From NCBI GenBank assembly GCA_016713565.1, contig JADJOX010000005.1:290847-354846 (forward strand): a stretch of 64,000 bases of DNA, in the 5' to 3' direction. The notes under the pieces were generated by a model. That model was not told the origin of the DNA and did not search any database. It was given only the letters and a program-made list of their open reading frames with translations. Made by a program: the position numbers and the translations under genes. Below are positions 1 through 8,557 of this stretch, one piece after another. Source of the stretch: Ignavibacteriota bacterium. GTDB taxonomy: Bacteria; Bacteroidota; Ignavibacteria; Ignavibacteriales; Melioribacteraceae. Each line of letters opens with the position of its first letter. The stretch's first letter is position 1.

Positions 1-241
1 TTTCTTCTTCTATGATATTATTAATTATTTTTTGAATTCTTTCACCATTGTTTTGATGAATTGCCAGCAGAATATCTCGTTTGTTAGCAAAGTAATGATA
101 AATTGCACCGCGCGTTACATTTGCTTCCTTTGCAATATCTTCTAACCTTGTTGCGCTGAAGCCGTTTTTGATAAATACTTTTATCGCAACTTTTAGAATT
201 TGATTTTTCGTTAACTCCGCTTCTTCTTTAGTTTTTTTCAT
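1..241 (-). CDS. TetR/AcrR-family transcriptional regulator (C-terminus beyond window edge)
   Basis: The reading frame starts at the ATG complementary to 239-241 and runs off the left edge, so only about 80 N-terminal residues are visible. They form a typical TetR helix-turn-helix: 'TKNQILKVAIKVF', then 'GFSATRLEDIAKEANVTRG' and 'AIYHYFANKRDIL', the family's DNA-recognition signature. The ligand-binding half lies outside the window, so the inducer cannot be guessed. A perfect palindrome lies 34 bp upstream, between this gene and the divergent TonB receptor gene at 396, and is a likely operator for either or both. The family call is firm; the regulated function is unknown. Confidence 0.85.
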   Translation of the reverse strand, partial: MKKTKEEAELTKNQILKVAIKVFIKNGFSATRLEDIAKEANVTRGAIYHYFANKRDILLAIHQNNGERIQKIINNIIEEE

Positions 242-274
242 GATTTTAATTTTTTTTGATATGTAAATTTACAT

Positions 275-288
275 ACATACATGTATGT
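275..288. promoter_or_regulatory. TetR/AcrR-type operator palindrome
   Basis: ACATACATGTATGT is a perfect 14-bp palindrome centred between the TetR gene (starting at 241, minus strand) and the TonB receptor gene (396, plus strand). It sits in a longer run of alternating ACAT/TGT and resembles the TACATACATT half-sites bound by AcrR-family repressors. Its location suggests autoregulation and possibly control of the divergent receptor. The match is by eye only. Confidence 0.5.
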
Positions 289-395
289 TTGTCAATATTA
301 TTTTTTTTGTTCATTTGATTAAATCAGTTTTTTTTCGAAAATATTTTACTTTTGATAATAAATTTCTTCTATTTACTTAAAAAAAAAGGTTCATA

Positions 396-2744
396 TTGAA
401 ACTAATATTAACAGCATTATTCTTCATCATAAATTATTCTTTTTTTGCGCAGGGTAATGTTAGTCTAAATGCGCTAAACGGCATTGTAATTGATTCACAA
501 ACAAATGAGCCCCTTCCCTTTGCAAATATTGCTGTGTTAAATTCTACAATAGGAACAACCACAAATGAAAAAGGATTTTTTTCACTTGCATTGAAAGATG
601 AAAACTCGACTTTTATTATTAGTTATGTGGGTTATAATTCGCTTACAGTATTTTCTGAAAATTTTAATAAAACCACTTTAAATATTTTTACGTTAACTCC
701 CAAAAATATTAATCTGCAGGAAGTTACAATTTTTGCGAATAATTTAAGTACAGAAGAACTAACTCAACTAAGCAATATATCAATGCAGTCGGAAATAATT
801 AGAGAAATTTCTTCCGGAATGCCCGATATACTTCGTTCAGTTCAATCGCTACCCGGTGTTGTTGTTAACAACGAATTTAAAGCCGATTTTAATGTAAGAG
901 GCGGAAACCAGGATGAAAATTTGGTATTAGTAAATGGGACACAAGTCTATGAACCTTATCATATAAAAGAAGCCGAAAATGCGAGTGTTGGAGTTTTTAA
1001 CGTTGACCTTATGAAAAAAGTTGACATAATAACCGGCGGATTTCCCGCAAAATACGGTGACAAAATGAGTTCCGTACTTAACATTGAGTACAGAGAAGGC
1101 AGTAAAGAAAAATATTCCGGCGCCGCCTCTTTAAGTTTAGCATATGTTGACGGATATTTTGAAGGACCAATTTCCGAAAAAAGTTCATTCATATTTGGTT
1201 TTAGAAAAAGTTACCTTGAATATATTCTTTCAATGATTGATTATGAGGAAATAAAAACCGTTAAACCTTCATTTTATGATATTCAGGGTGTACTTTCTTA
1301 TCAGATTTCACCAAAAAGTAAATTGCTATTTGAATTTATTCATGCGGGAGATGATTTTACTTACAATCCCGAAAGAATATACTCATCAAAAATTGAGTCA
1401 GAGAAAAACAACGCGGATTATTTAAGTTCATTGCTTGATGTAAAAAGTAAGAATATACTTTCTTCAAAAATGCTTCTGAATTTTGAAATATCTTATTACA
1501 GTCAGCTCGACGATGAAAATAGATTATTTAATAGATTTGAAGATATAAACAATAATAGGTATGATAGTATACAGACAATAAGAAATACATTTGATAAGCT
1601 CAAAATCAATACATTTGAAATTAAAACTGATTTATCAAACCAAGTTAATTCTATTTATGAAATTCAAAGCGGTATAAATTTTCAGAATATTTATTATAAA
1701 CAAAATTCAGCAGACCTTTGGACATATATTGCAAAATTCAAAAATGTTAGTAATTCAAAATATGATACTTTACAAAGAAATGGTGATTTTGGATTAAAAG
1801 AACCGATAGACGCAAATTCATTTAAACTTTCGGGATACATAGAGAATATTTTATCATTAACAAATTCAATTACATTGAATATTGGTGGAAGAGTTGACTA
1901 TTTTGATATTAATAAAGATTTGACTTTTAGTCCCAGAATAAATACAGCTTTTAAATTAAATGATGGCTCAGTATTAAAAGCAGCATGGGGATATTTTTAT
2001 CAATCACCAATTTACGCGCAGCTCTCATCTTCGGCTTCATCTGACACAAATACTCAATCACAAAAATCAATACACTATATTTTAGGCTTTGAGAAACAGT
2101 TAAATATAAGTCCTAATTCTTACATGAAATTCAAATTGGAAACATACTACAAAGATTATAATAATTTAATTTCATCGCAATTTGGTGTATTTGAAAGATT
2201 GACTTATTCAAGAGAAAATGATGCAAAAGGAAACGCAAAAGGTTTTGATGTATACGCAATCTTAAATTCTAATTGGTTTTACGGCTGGTTAAGTTATGGT
2301 TATCTTGACGCGAAAGAAGATAAGTTTGATGATAATATTGGTGAATATCCAAGATATACAAATCAGACTCATACAATTTCAGTAGTTTCAAATTTTGATC
2401 TTGGTAATAGTTGGAGCATAAGTCTAAAAGGATATTACGGAAGCGGATTTCCGTATACGCCTAAAACCGCTGTTAAAGATGAAGCTACAGGAATTTGGGA
2501 CTGGCATTCGGGAAAAACTCATTCTGCCAATTTACCTGCTTACAAAAGAGTTGATTTCAGGATGAGTAAAATTTTTAATTTCACCAGTTTCAAAATGAAT
2601 GTGTTTTTAGATATCAGTAACACACTAAACTTTAAAAACGTACAGCGTTATGAATTCGGAAATCCCGGTTTAACAAAACCAGTTGCGGAAGAAATACTTC
2701 TTTGGCCGATTATTCCATCCATAGGAATTAGAGTAGAATTTTAG
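396..2744 (+). CDS. TonB-dependent outer-membrane receptor with carboxypeptidase-regulatory-like N-domain
   Basis: Protein of 782 residues with a signal peptide (about 1-19, ending 'FFAQG'). A carboxypeptidase-regulatory-like beta domain follows (about 27-105, 'GIVIDSQTNEPLPFANIAV'), then a plug domain (about 130-235, 'GMPDILRSVQSLPGVVV' and 'FNVRGGNQDENLVLVNG'). The rest is a beta-barrel ending in an aromatic residue (RVEF), as expected for Bam-assembled barrels. It should import an unknown substrate across the outer membrane using TonB energy. The start is a TTG preceded by an AAAAGGT-like ribosome site; no better ATG gives a signal peptide. It is divergent from the TetR gene at 241, which may repress it. 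No SusD partner is adjacent, so glycan uptake is not indicated. Confidence 0.88.
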   Translation: MKLILTALFFIINYSFFAQGNVSLNALNGIVIDSQTNEPLPFANIAVLNSTIGTTTNEKGFFSLALKDENSTFIISYVGYNSLTVFSENFNKTTLNIFTLTPKNINLQEVTIFANNLSTEELTQLSNISMQSEIIREISSGMPDILRSVQSLPGVVVNNEFKADFNVRGGNQDENLVLVNGTQVYEPYHIKEAENASVGVFNVDLMKKVDIITGGFPAKYGDKMSSVLNIEYREGSKEKYSGAASLSLAYVDGYFEGPISEKSSFIFGFRKSYLEYILSMIDYEEIKTVKPSFYDIQGVLSYQISPKSKLLFEFIHAGDDFTYNPERIYSSKIESEKNNADYLSSLLDVKSKNILSSKMLLNFEISYYSQLDDENRLFNRFEDINNNRYDSIQTIRNTFDKLKINTFEIKTDLSNQVNSIYEIQSGINFQNIYYKQNSADLWTYIAKFKNVSNSKYDTLQRNGDFGLKEPIDANSFKLSGYIENILSLTNSITLNIGGRVDYFDINKDLTFSPRINTAFKLNDGSVLKAAWGYFYQSPIYAQLSSSASSDTNTQSQKSIHYILGFEKQLNISPNSYMKFKLETYYKDYNNLISSQFGVFERLTYSRENDAKGNAKGFDVYAILNSNWFYGWLSYGYLDAKEDKFDDNIGEYPRYTNQTHTISVVSNFDLGNSWSISLKGYYGSGFPYTPKTAVKDEATGIWDWHSGKTHSANLPAYKRVDFRMSKIFNFTSFKMNVFLDISNTLNFKNVQRYEFGNPGLTKPVAEEILLWPIIPSIGIRVEF

Positions 2745-2745
2745 T

Positions 2746-4206
2746 TTACGGCACAATATTAACTTTAGTTGAACTCATTACGGGTAAATGATTTCTGTGT
2801 TCAACTACTACATAATATAAGCCTTCGTCAACAACAAATGCTAAAGGGCTAATTCCGTCTAAATCAACTACTGTTCCGTCAGTTTTTAAAAATCCTGCTC
2901 TTTGAGCAATTGTCGAAGCTTCAGAAGTATTTGATCTTAAAGAGACCAGAACCCAATCAACTATATTTGAAGGTAAGCTATTTACAAATTCAGTTCCGAC
3001 AAAATTCCACGGCACCATGTTAAAAGGCTGTGCGTGAGGTATTTCATTGCTAGAAGCTAAATATGAGTTCATTAAATTATTTCCACCAAATGTATCTTGT
3101 AAAAATATTTTAATTTTTAATTTCGGCAGAATATTTTTTATTCCATTAAACCAAATAGGCGACATCTTTTGGTATCCTATTGCGTTTGGATGTATCCCAT
3201 CTGATAGATCTTGAGGATATTCCAATGCCGATTCCATATTAACAACAAATAAATTTTTATTATACTCATCTCTATTCTTCAACATAATTTCCAAAGCTAT
3301 ATTAAAGTCATGAGTAGCATTTGTTTCATTCAATAAAGTTGTGTTAGGATCATCTGTCCGATTTATAATTTTTGCAACAATAACAATTATGTTGGGATTA
3401 AAATCATAAATTAAATCCAAGTTACTGCTCACATCAGAAACAGTAGTATTTGAAACGTTTGTATCGTTGCTATATTTAAAATCATTTATATCGTTTGTAC
3501 CAATATGGAATAATATTATATCTGGAGAATTAGCTTCTAAATACTCTATCAAATGACTATATAAATCATATTTTATATTACCGGAAAAATGTTTAGCGGA
3601 AAAACTTCCATGTCCCTCGTGCTGAGAATCATCAAATGTACCATGTGTTAAACTACCAATAAAATCAAAATTTAATCCATTAGTTTCCAGCATTGATTTG
3701 AGTTCTTTTCTATATCCATCGTTATTTGTACTACCGGAAATATATCCTCTTGTAATAGAATCACCTAACGGCATAATTGACTTATAATTGGTAGAGCCTA
3801 CTTTATCAATCTTCGCAACATTTTTTGTCATATTGGGCAATTGATTTGATTTTATTGAAATATAAAATGGTATTGTAGAATTTATTAAACTATCATTGGA
3901 ATCAATAATTATAATTTTAATTAATTCCGGCAATTTATCTGTCGGTTTCCAAATAAATTCATTTTTGTCAGCACTGAAATTCTTAACAATAATTGTTTTA
4001 TTTAAATCAATATCTTGAAAAAAAATGTTTACTTTCTCAAGATTATTAAACTCCCATTGAATATTTATTTCTTGTCCACTTCCAAATTCCTCTGTTCCTT
4101 TTGGTGAGGTTATATTAATGTATTTTTGTTTTGATTGCGCATGAGAAATAATGCAATTAAACCAAATTATGAAAAATAAGTACCGCCACAATTTAATTGA
4201 TTTCAT
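2746..4206 (-). CDS. Secreted SGNH/GDSL-family hydrolase (esterase/lipase-like)
   Basis: Protein of 486 residues with a signal peptide (about 1-23, 'IISHAQS'). An N-terminal Ig-like segment (about 28-115) comes before the SGNH domain. SGNH blocks are visible: 'GDSIT' (block I, nucleophile Ser), 'HIGTNDIND' (block III) and 'DGIHPNAIGY' (block V, catalytic Asp and His). The last ~120 residues form a separate beta-rich module ('VEHRNHLPVMS') seen at the C-terminus of extracellular proteins in this lineage. It probably removes acyl or acetyl groups from a polysaccharide or lipid outside the cell; the substrate is not evident. It converges with the TonB receptor gene, with one base between the stop codons. 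Confidence 0.82.
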   Translation of the reverse strand: MKSIKLWRYLFFIIWFNCIISHAQSKQKYINITSPKGTEEFGSGQEINIQWEFNNLEKVNIFFQDIDLNKTIIVKNFSADKNEFIWKPTDKLPELIKIIIIDSNDSLINSTIPFYISIKSNQLPNMTKNVAKIDKVGSTNYKSIMPLGDSITRGYISGSTNNDGYRKELKSMLETNGLNFDFIGSLTHGTFDDSQHEGHGSFSAKHFSGNIKYDLYSHLIEYLEANSPDIILFHIGTNDINDFKYSNDTNVSNTTVSDVSSNLDLIYDFNPNIIVIVAKIINRTDDPNTTLLNETNATHDFNIALEIMLKNRDEYNKNLFVVNMESALEYPQDLSDGIHPNAIGYQKMSPIWFNGIKNILPKLKIKIFLQDTFGGNNLMNSYLASSNEIPHAQPFNMVPWNFVGTEFVNSLPSNIVDWVLVSLRSNTSEASTIAQRAGFLKTDGTVVDLDGISPLAFVVDEGLYYVVVEHRNHLPVMSSTKVNIVP

Positions 4207-4274
4207 GAGTTAATTTATATTTGATAATATTTAGACAAAATATCTAATTATCAATTCAAATACATTGAGGTTTA

Positions 4275-6485
4275 TCACAAATGAAAATATAATTTGTAAA
4301 GAAATCTAAAATTTCTTCCTGCTTCGGGTAGAATTGATTTAACTCTTGAGAGGTGATTTCTGTATTCTTGATTAAAGATATTATCCGCGTTTAATGATAA
4401 ATTATGAACAAACTTTTCAGTAGTAAATGAATATTGAAAAAAGAAATTTTGAATAAAATATCCCATTGTAGGTTCTTCAAATTCATCAACTTTATCTTGT
4501 TTTAATGCCCATTCATTGAGCAAACCCAAACTCCAATCATGCATTTTATATGTTATTTCAAGCAGTCCTTTCATTGGCGGAATTTGAGGCAAATATCCCT
4601 CATTTTTAATTTTTCCGTTAGTATAACTAATTGTATTAGATAATTTTAAGCAATCACAAATATTCCAATCAATTCTATTTTCAAATCCCCATAGTTCTGC
4701 TTCTACTCCAGTAGTTTGATAAATTGGAAGGAAAGTTGCATAATTAATTTCGCCGGAATTTCTTGGAATTATGTAATTATTCAAACTATTTCTGAAAAAA
4801 GTAAGATTAAAATATAAATTCTCAAAATTGTGATAAATGAAAATTTCTGAGCCAAATCCGCTTTCATCCATTAAATCCGGATTTCCAACTTCGTAAGAGT
4901 AAGCAGCCAAATGCGGACCTTGAGAAAACAGTTCTTCTATAGTTGGAGTTCTTGACGATTTGCTTAAATTTGTTCCAACGTAAACAATATTGGAAATTTC
5001 GTATAAAAATGAAAATGACAAAGAATAAGTGTTAAAAATTCTTTCTCTAATATTTCCTATTTTTGAATTTGAATTTTCCTTTTGAGGAGTAATTTTATTG
5101 AATTCATATCTTCCGCCTAATTCTAATTTTATTCTGTTCAAGTCAATATACTCAAAATAATAAGTCGACAAATTTGTTGAAGTTGAAGGAGGTGTAAATA
5201 CAAATCCTCCAATATTGAAATCTTCATATTCAAATTCAGTTCCTAAAATTCCATTAGAAATTACGCCGTAATTTTTATGTTTAATTTCTGCTTTACCTAA
5301 ATAATTGTTTAATTCAAATTCCGAACCAATAGTGCCGCTTGCTTCAAATTCTTTATGACGATAATAAATTTTGCTAATGCTAATTTCCAAATCATTAATA
5401 AAATCATTGCTAAAATTAATTTTACTTAAAAAATTTATTTGATTCTTTGAGATGTCAATATTAACACCTTTAGGATGTGCACCTATGAAACCGCCGGGAA
5501 CTCCATAGTCCAATTCAAAATCTCTGAAAGATAGGCCCATAATGCCAAAATTGGTGAAGTAACTTCCGGCAAAGCTGTAAACTAAATTTTCCGAATCAGA
5601 ATTAATTAATTTTCCTACAGGAGTATTAAGATCTTCAGTTTTCCTTTTACTAACTTCACCTCTTAAAGCGAAATCTGAAATTGGATATTCCAACATCGCG
5701 GAACCTAAATAGCCATTATTTACAGTCTCAGAATATCCTCCAATTGAGCCAATTAAATCATCATGCAATGTTGTTGGAATTTCATTTCTAATTGTGTTTA
5801 CTACGCCGCCGATTGTTGTTGATGTCTGTGTTAAAACTTTTGGTCCACGCAAGACTTCAATTCTATCTACAGAAAAAGGATCAATTGTAACAGCATGATC
5901 CGGTGATGTAGCTGAAAGGTCAACAGTTTTAATTCCATCTTCGCTAATAACAACACGATTTGATCCTAACCCTCTAATTACAGGTCTTGATGGAGCTGGT
6001 CCCATTGATCGCATTGAGAGACCAGCTTCATTTTTTAAAGTTGATGCTAATGTTAACCCCATTTGCCTCTGGAGATTTTTACCTTTTAAAACATTCATAA
6101 TCTCATTTAAATCATCAAATGTTGAATAAGATTTATAATCCGAAATAACTACGGGATCGAGTTGAATTGTTTTAGGAATAAGATAGAATGCAATTCTATT
6201 ATTTACTTTTTCATTAATTAAAATTTGGGAAACATTTTCCTCATAACTTATATGATTAACAGCAAAAGTATAATTACCATAATTTAATATGGGGATTTCA
6301 ACTTCACCTGAATCATTGCAAGTATAGGTTTTTTCTAACTCAACTATCTTAACAGTTGCGTGATGAACCCTAAAATTTGTTTCTGAATCAATTACGATAA
6401 CCTGAATGCTCTTAGTTTCTGCACAACTATAAGATCGAAAAATGAATATTAAAAAAAATGCGAACAGTTCAATTATAATCTTCAT
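4275..6485 (-). CDS. TonB-dependent receptor, possibly for a transition metal (ZnuD-like)
   Basis: Protein of 736 residues with a signal peptide, a carboxypeptidase-regulatory-like domain (about 25-110), a plug (about 130-235, 'RPVIRGLGSNRVVISEDGI' and 'RIEVLRGP') and a beta-barrel ending in 'YKLYFHL'. The barrel segment 'GPHLAAYSYEVGNPDL' resembles receptors of the ZnuD type used for zinc or other divalent metals; this is my family recollection, not a search result. It is the last gene of a three-gene set on this strand: a small membrane-anchored protein (6988), a His-rich lipoprotein (6487, one base upstream) and this receptor. That arrangement fits metal acquisition but does not prove it. 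Confidence 0.82.
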   Translation of the reverse strand: MKIIIELFAFFLIFIFRSYSCAETKSIQVIVIDSETNFRVHHATVKIVELEKTYTCNDSGEVEIPILNYGNYTFAVNHISYEENVSQILINEKVNNRIAFYLIPKTIQLDPVVISDYKSYSTFDDLNEIMNVLKGKNLQRQMGLTLASTLKNEAGLSMRSMGPAPSRPVIRGLGSNRVVISEDGIKTVDLSATSPDHAVTIDPFSVDRIEVLRGPKVLTQTSTTIGGVVNTIRNEIPTTLHDDLIGSIGGYSETVNNGYLGSAMLEYPISDFALRGEVSKRKTEDLNTPVGKLINSDSENLVYSFAGSYFTNFGIMGLSFRDFELDYGVPGGFIGAHPKGVNIDISKNQINFLSKINFSNDFINDLEISISKIYYRHKEFEASGTIGSEFELNNYLGKAEIKHKNYGVISNGILGTEFEYEDFNIGGFVFTPPSTSTNLSTYYFEYIDLNRIKLELGGRYEFNKITPQKENSNSKIGNIRERIFNTYSLSFSFLYEISNIVYVGTNLSKSSRTPTIEELFSQGPHLAAYSYEVGNPDLMDESGFGSEIFIYHNFENLYFNLTFFRNSLNNYIIPRNSGEINYATFLPIYQTTGVEAELWGFENRIDWNICDCLKLSNTISYTNGKIKNEGYLPQIPPMKGLLEITYKMHDWSLGLLNEWALKQDKVDEFEEPTMGYFIQNFFFQYSFTTEKFVHNLSLNADNIFNQEYRNHLSRVKSILPEAGRNFRFLYKLYFHL

Positions 6486-6486
6486 T

Positions 6487-6945
6487 TTATTCTACCAATA
6501 GTGGAATTTCGCCTGAGCGGTAATCATTATGATCCTCATGAACAATAAATAATTGTACAGTTGTAATCCCCTTTTTTTTTCCATTTAAATGGAATTCAAA
6601 TCCGCCTTCTTCTCCAGGATGCTGCCACCAAGTAACTAAATTTGAATCTCCGATTTCATAATTTAAACGAGTATGCTCATTTTGGGGTGGATCCACTATA
6701 TTTTCGTTGTCGATATAAAATTTAACGGTATAATGGTCGGATAATTTGCCACTAATTACTTTTAATGTATCGTTTGTTATACCGCGTAAAATTGAAACGA
6801 CTTCTGCGCCTGTTGCATCGTAAATTATTGTTCCAATCGCTTCAAAGTGATCTTCTTGATTTGAAATTGGATCGTCTGTACACGAATAAACCGATATTAA
6901 TAATAAAATAAATAGAAATGCTCTATAAAGAATATTAGTTTTCAT
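6487..6945 (-). CDS. Small lipoprotein encoded with a TonB receptor
   Basis: Protein of 152 residues with a lipoprotein signal peptide (lipobox 'VYSC' about residues 19-22), so it is probably anchored in the outer or inner membrane. The mature part is beta-rich and has histidines spaced with acids ('DHFEAIG', 'WWQHPGEEGGFEFHL', 'VHEDHND'), which could bind a metal. It is separated by one base from the downstream TonB receptor and by 42 bp from the upstream small protein, so all three are likely co-transcribed. I do not recognise a named family; a substrate-capture partner of the receptor is an inference. Confidence 0.65.
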   Translation of the reverse strand: MKTNILYRAFLFILLLISVYSCTDDPISNQEDHFEAIGTIIYDATGAEVVSILRGITNDTLKVISGKLSDHYTVKFYIDNENIVDPPQNEHTRLNYEIGDSNLVTWWQHPGEEGGFEFHLNGKKKGITTVQLFIVHEDHNDYRSGEIPLLVE

Positions 6946-6987
6946 AAATTCTCCTTAATAGTTTAATATTATTAAAATTAAATTAAA

Positions 6988-7326
6988 CTATGAAAATGGA
7001 GGCGCTCTAAGGTGTGAACAATGAAGTAAGTGATTGGAATTGAAAAAATTATAATAAGATGGTGTTTCATCCGTAATAATTAAATTTGTATTTGAAAATT
7101 CAAATGAATAAAAAACAATAATTGAATTACTAAATGTTTGAATTGTACAATTAAATGAAGAATCTAAAAATGGATCTATTATATATTGTTGTTCAGTTCC
7201 ATATGCTAAAGGAGAGTTTAATTCAATATTAATTTTGTGAGAATGGAAAAATGATAGATTTAAAAAAGTAAGAAAGATTCCCAGAAAAAGAATTGATGAT
7301 TTTTTATTTAAATGAGTAATTGTCAT
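6988..7326 (-). CDS. Small exported/membrane-anchored protein with C-terminal 'RAPP' motif
   Basis: Protein of 112 residues with one N-terminal hydrophobic segment (about 11-27), then a short periplasmic-looking region and the C-terminus 'HCSHLRAPPFS'. Two clustered histidines and a cysteine come just before the RAPP tail. Small proteins of this form occur beside metal or heme TonB receptors in related bacteria, as far as I recall. It is the first gene of the putative three-gene operon with the lipoprotein (6487) and the receptor (4275). Function unknown; a metal-responsive accessory role is possible. Confidence 0.5.
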   Translation of the reverse strand: MTITHLNKKSSILFLGIFLTFLNLSFFHSHKINIELNSPLAYGTEQQYIIDPFLDSSFNCTIQTFSNSIIVFYSFEFSNTNLIITDETPSYYNFFNSNHLLHCSHLRAPPFS

Positions 7327-7410
7327 TTTAAAACATAACTTTTTTGAAATAATTAAACAATGTAGTTATTTTTATTTTTTTTAAAATAAATTGAATTATT
7401 TGAGGATTAG

Positions 7411-7881
7411 ATGAAGGAAAACCAAAAAGCGTTTCAAGAATTTTATAGTGATGAATTCAGCCATTGCTACGGCTGCGGTACTCAAAATAAGTTTGGATAT
7501 CAATTAAAAACTTATTGGGATGGCGAAGAAACAGTTAGCAGTTTTACTCCAAAACCTGAGCACACTGCCCTTCCTGGTTTTGTTTATGGCGGGCTAATTG
7601 CTTCATTAATTGACTGTCATTCAACCGGAAGCGGTTCGGCTGCATTATTCAAAAATCAAAATGGAGATTCAAAATATTACCCGAGATGCGTTACTGCATC
7701 TTTAAAAGTCGATTACCTTAAACCAACTCCAATTGATTGTACATTAGAATTAAGAGGAAAAATAAAAGAAGTAAAAGGAAGAAAGGTAATTATTGAAACA
7801 GATCTTTTTGCTAAATCTGTAATCTGCGCAAAGGGTGAGGCCGTTGTTGTTCAAGTACCGGATAATTGGAAAGCTGAATAA
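7411..7881 (+). CDS. PaaI-like hotdog-fold acyl-CoA thioesterase
   Basis: Cytoplasmic protein of 156 residues. The N-terminus carries a cysteine-rich 'CYGCG' motif. The hotdog helix is visible as 'LPGFVYGGLIASLIDCHSTGS', followed by the strand 'TASLKVDYLKPTP' that is typical of the 4HBT/PaaI group. These enzymes hydrolyse acyl-CoA thioesters. The specific substrate cannot be read from the sequence, but the window also has acyl-CoA dehydrogenases and a carboxylase. It is divergent from the small-protein gene at 7326 and stands alone. The roughly 240 bases after it hold no recognisable gene. Confidence 0.8.
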   Translation: MKENQKAFQEFYSDEFSHCYGCGTQNKFGYQLKTYWDGEETVSSFTPKPEHTALPGFVYGGLIASLIDCHSTGSGSAALFKNQNGDSKYYPRCVTASLKVDYLKPTPIDCTLELRGKIKEVKGRKVIIETDLFAKSVICAKGEAVVVQVPDNWKAE

Positions 7882-8122
7882 AATTCAATTACTTTCAATA
7901 TTAATAGAGAACAAAATGAAAGACTAAGTTATACCATTTGAAAAGATCATCAATATAACTTTATGATATGAATTGAAAAAGTAATTTTAGATAAAGTTCT
8001 GCAAAATTATGTTGAGTTTAAAATTGAAACTTAAAACAAGCAGTCAGTCGAAATATTGAAAGATATCCTTATAATTTTATTTTTGAATTAACTAGTGAAA
8101 AGATGAAAAGATTTTTAGAATA

Positions 8123-8542
8123 TCATTTGAATTCTAAAATTATTTCTAAAAAATCTTTTAATTCAAAACAAGCATCTTCAAAACTCGGCGGTCCAAAATT
8201 ACCTTCTGCATAATTTGAGAAAACATAATCCTCAATAGGCCAACCTAAAAAACTTCTGTCCAATTTACCATTTTTATTTTCATCATGATAAACCGCAACA
8301 GCATAGGTGCCATTTGTTAAATTCTCAAATGTAAATTCAACTTCGGATTTTACAATTGGTATTTCAACTCCAATTTTACCCGAATCTTTCTTTGGAAATC
8401 CTTCACCGTTATTGAAAAGTCCTATTGAAACATTTCCCTTCCTATCATTAAGGTTTACCACTTTCACCTTTATTTTTGCTGATTGTGAAAGCACTATTGA
8501 ATTAATGGCAACAATAAAAATTATAATTAGAATTTTATTCAT
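8123..8542 (-). CDS. DUF2141 exported protein
   Basis: Protein of 139 residues with a signal peptide (about 1-19, ending 'VLSQS'). The mature part matches my knowledge of DUF2141: 'VSIGLFNNGEGFPKK', 'LTNGTYAVAVYHDENKNGKLD', then 'GWPIEDYVFSNYA' and 'GPPSFEDACFEL'. The 'DENKNGKLD' stretch is a conserved acidic loop. Function is unknown; it is a periplasmic or surface beta-sandwich. It lies 15 bp downstream of the RND pump gene and is probably the last gene of the efflux operon. Confidence 0.78.
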   Translation of the reverse strand: MNKILIIIFIVAINSIVLSQSAKIKVKVVNLNDRKGNVSIGLFNNGEGFPKKDSGKIGVEIPIVKSEVEFTFENLTNGTYAVAVYHDENKNGKLDRSFLGWPIEDYVFSNYAEGNFGPPSFEDACFELKDFLEIILEFK

Positions 8543-8557
8543 AACTAAATATCACAT

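Noticed and set aside
959..1192. Minus-strand open frame inside the first TonB receptor gene
   Set aside because: It lies wholly within a strong gene and has no ribosome site or domain; likewise the frames at 9306-9710, 14195-14428, 36018-36343 and 44231-45007.
7882..8122. A degraded gene between the thioesterase and DUF2141 genes
   Set aside because: The 240 bases are full of stops in all frames and I could not join fragments into a recognisable protein.
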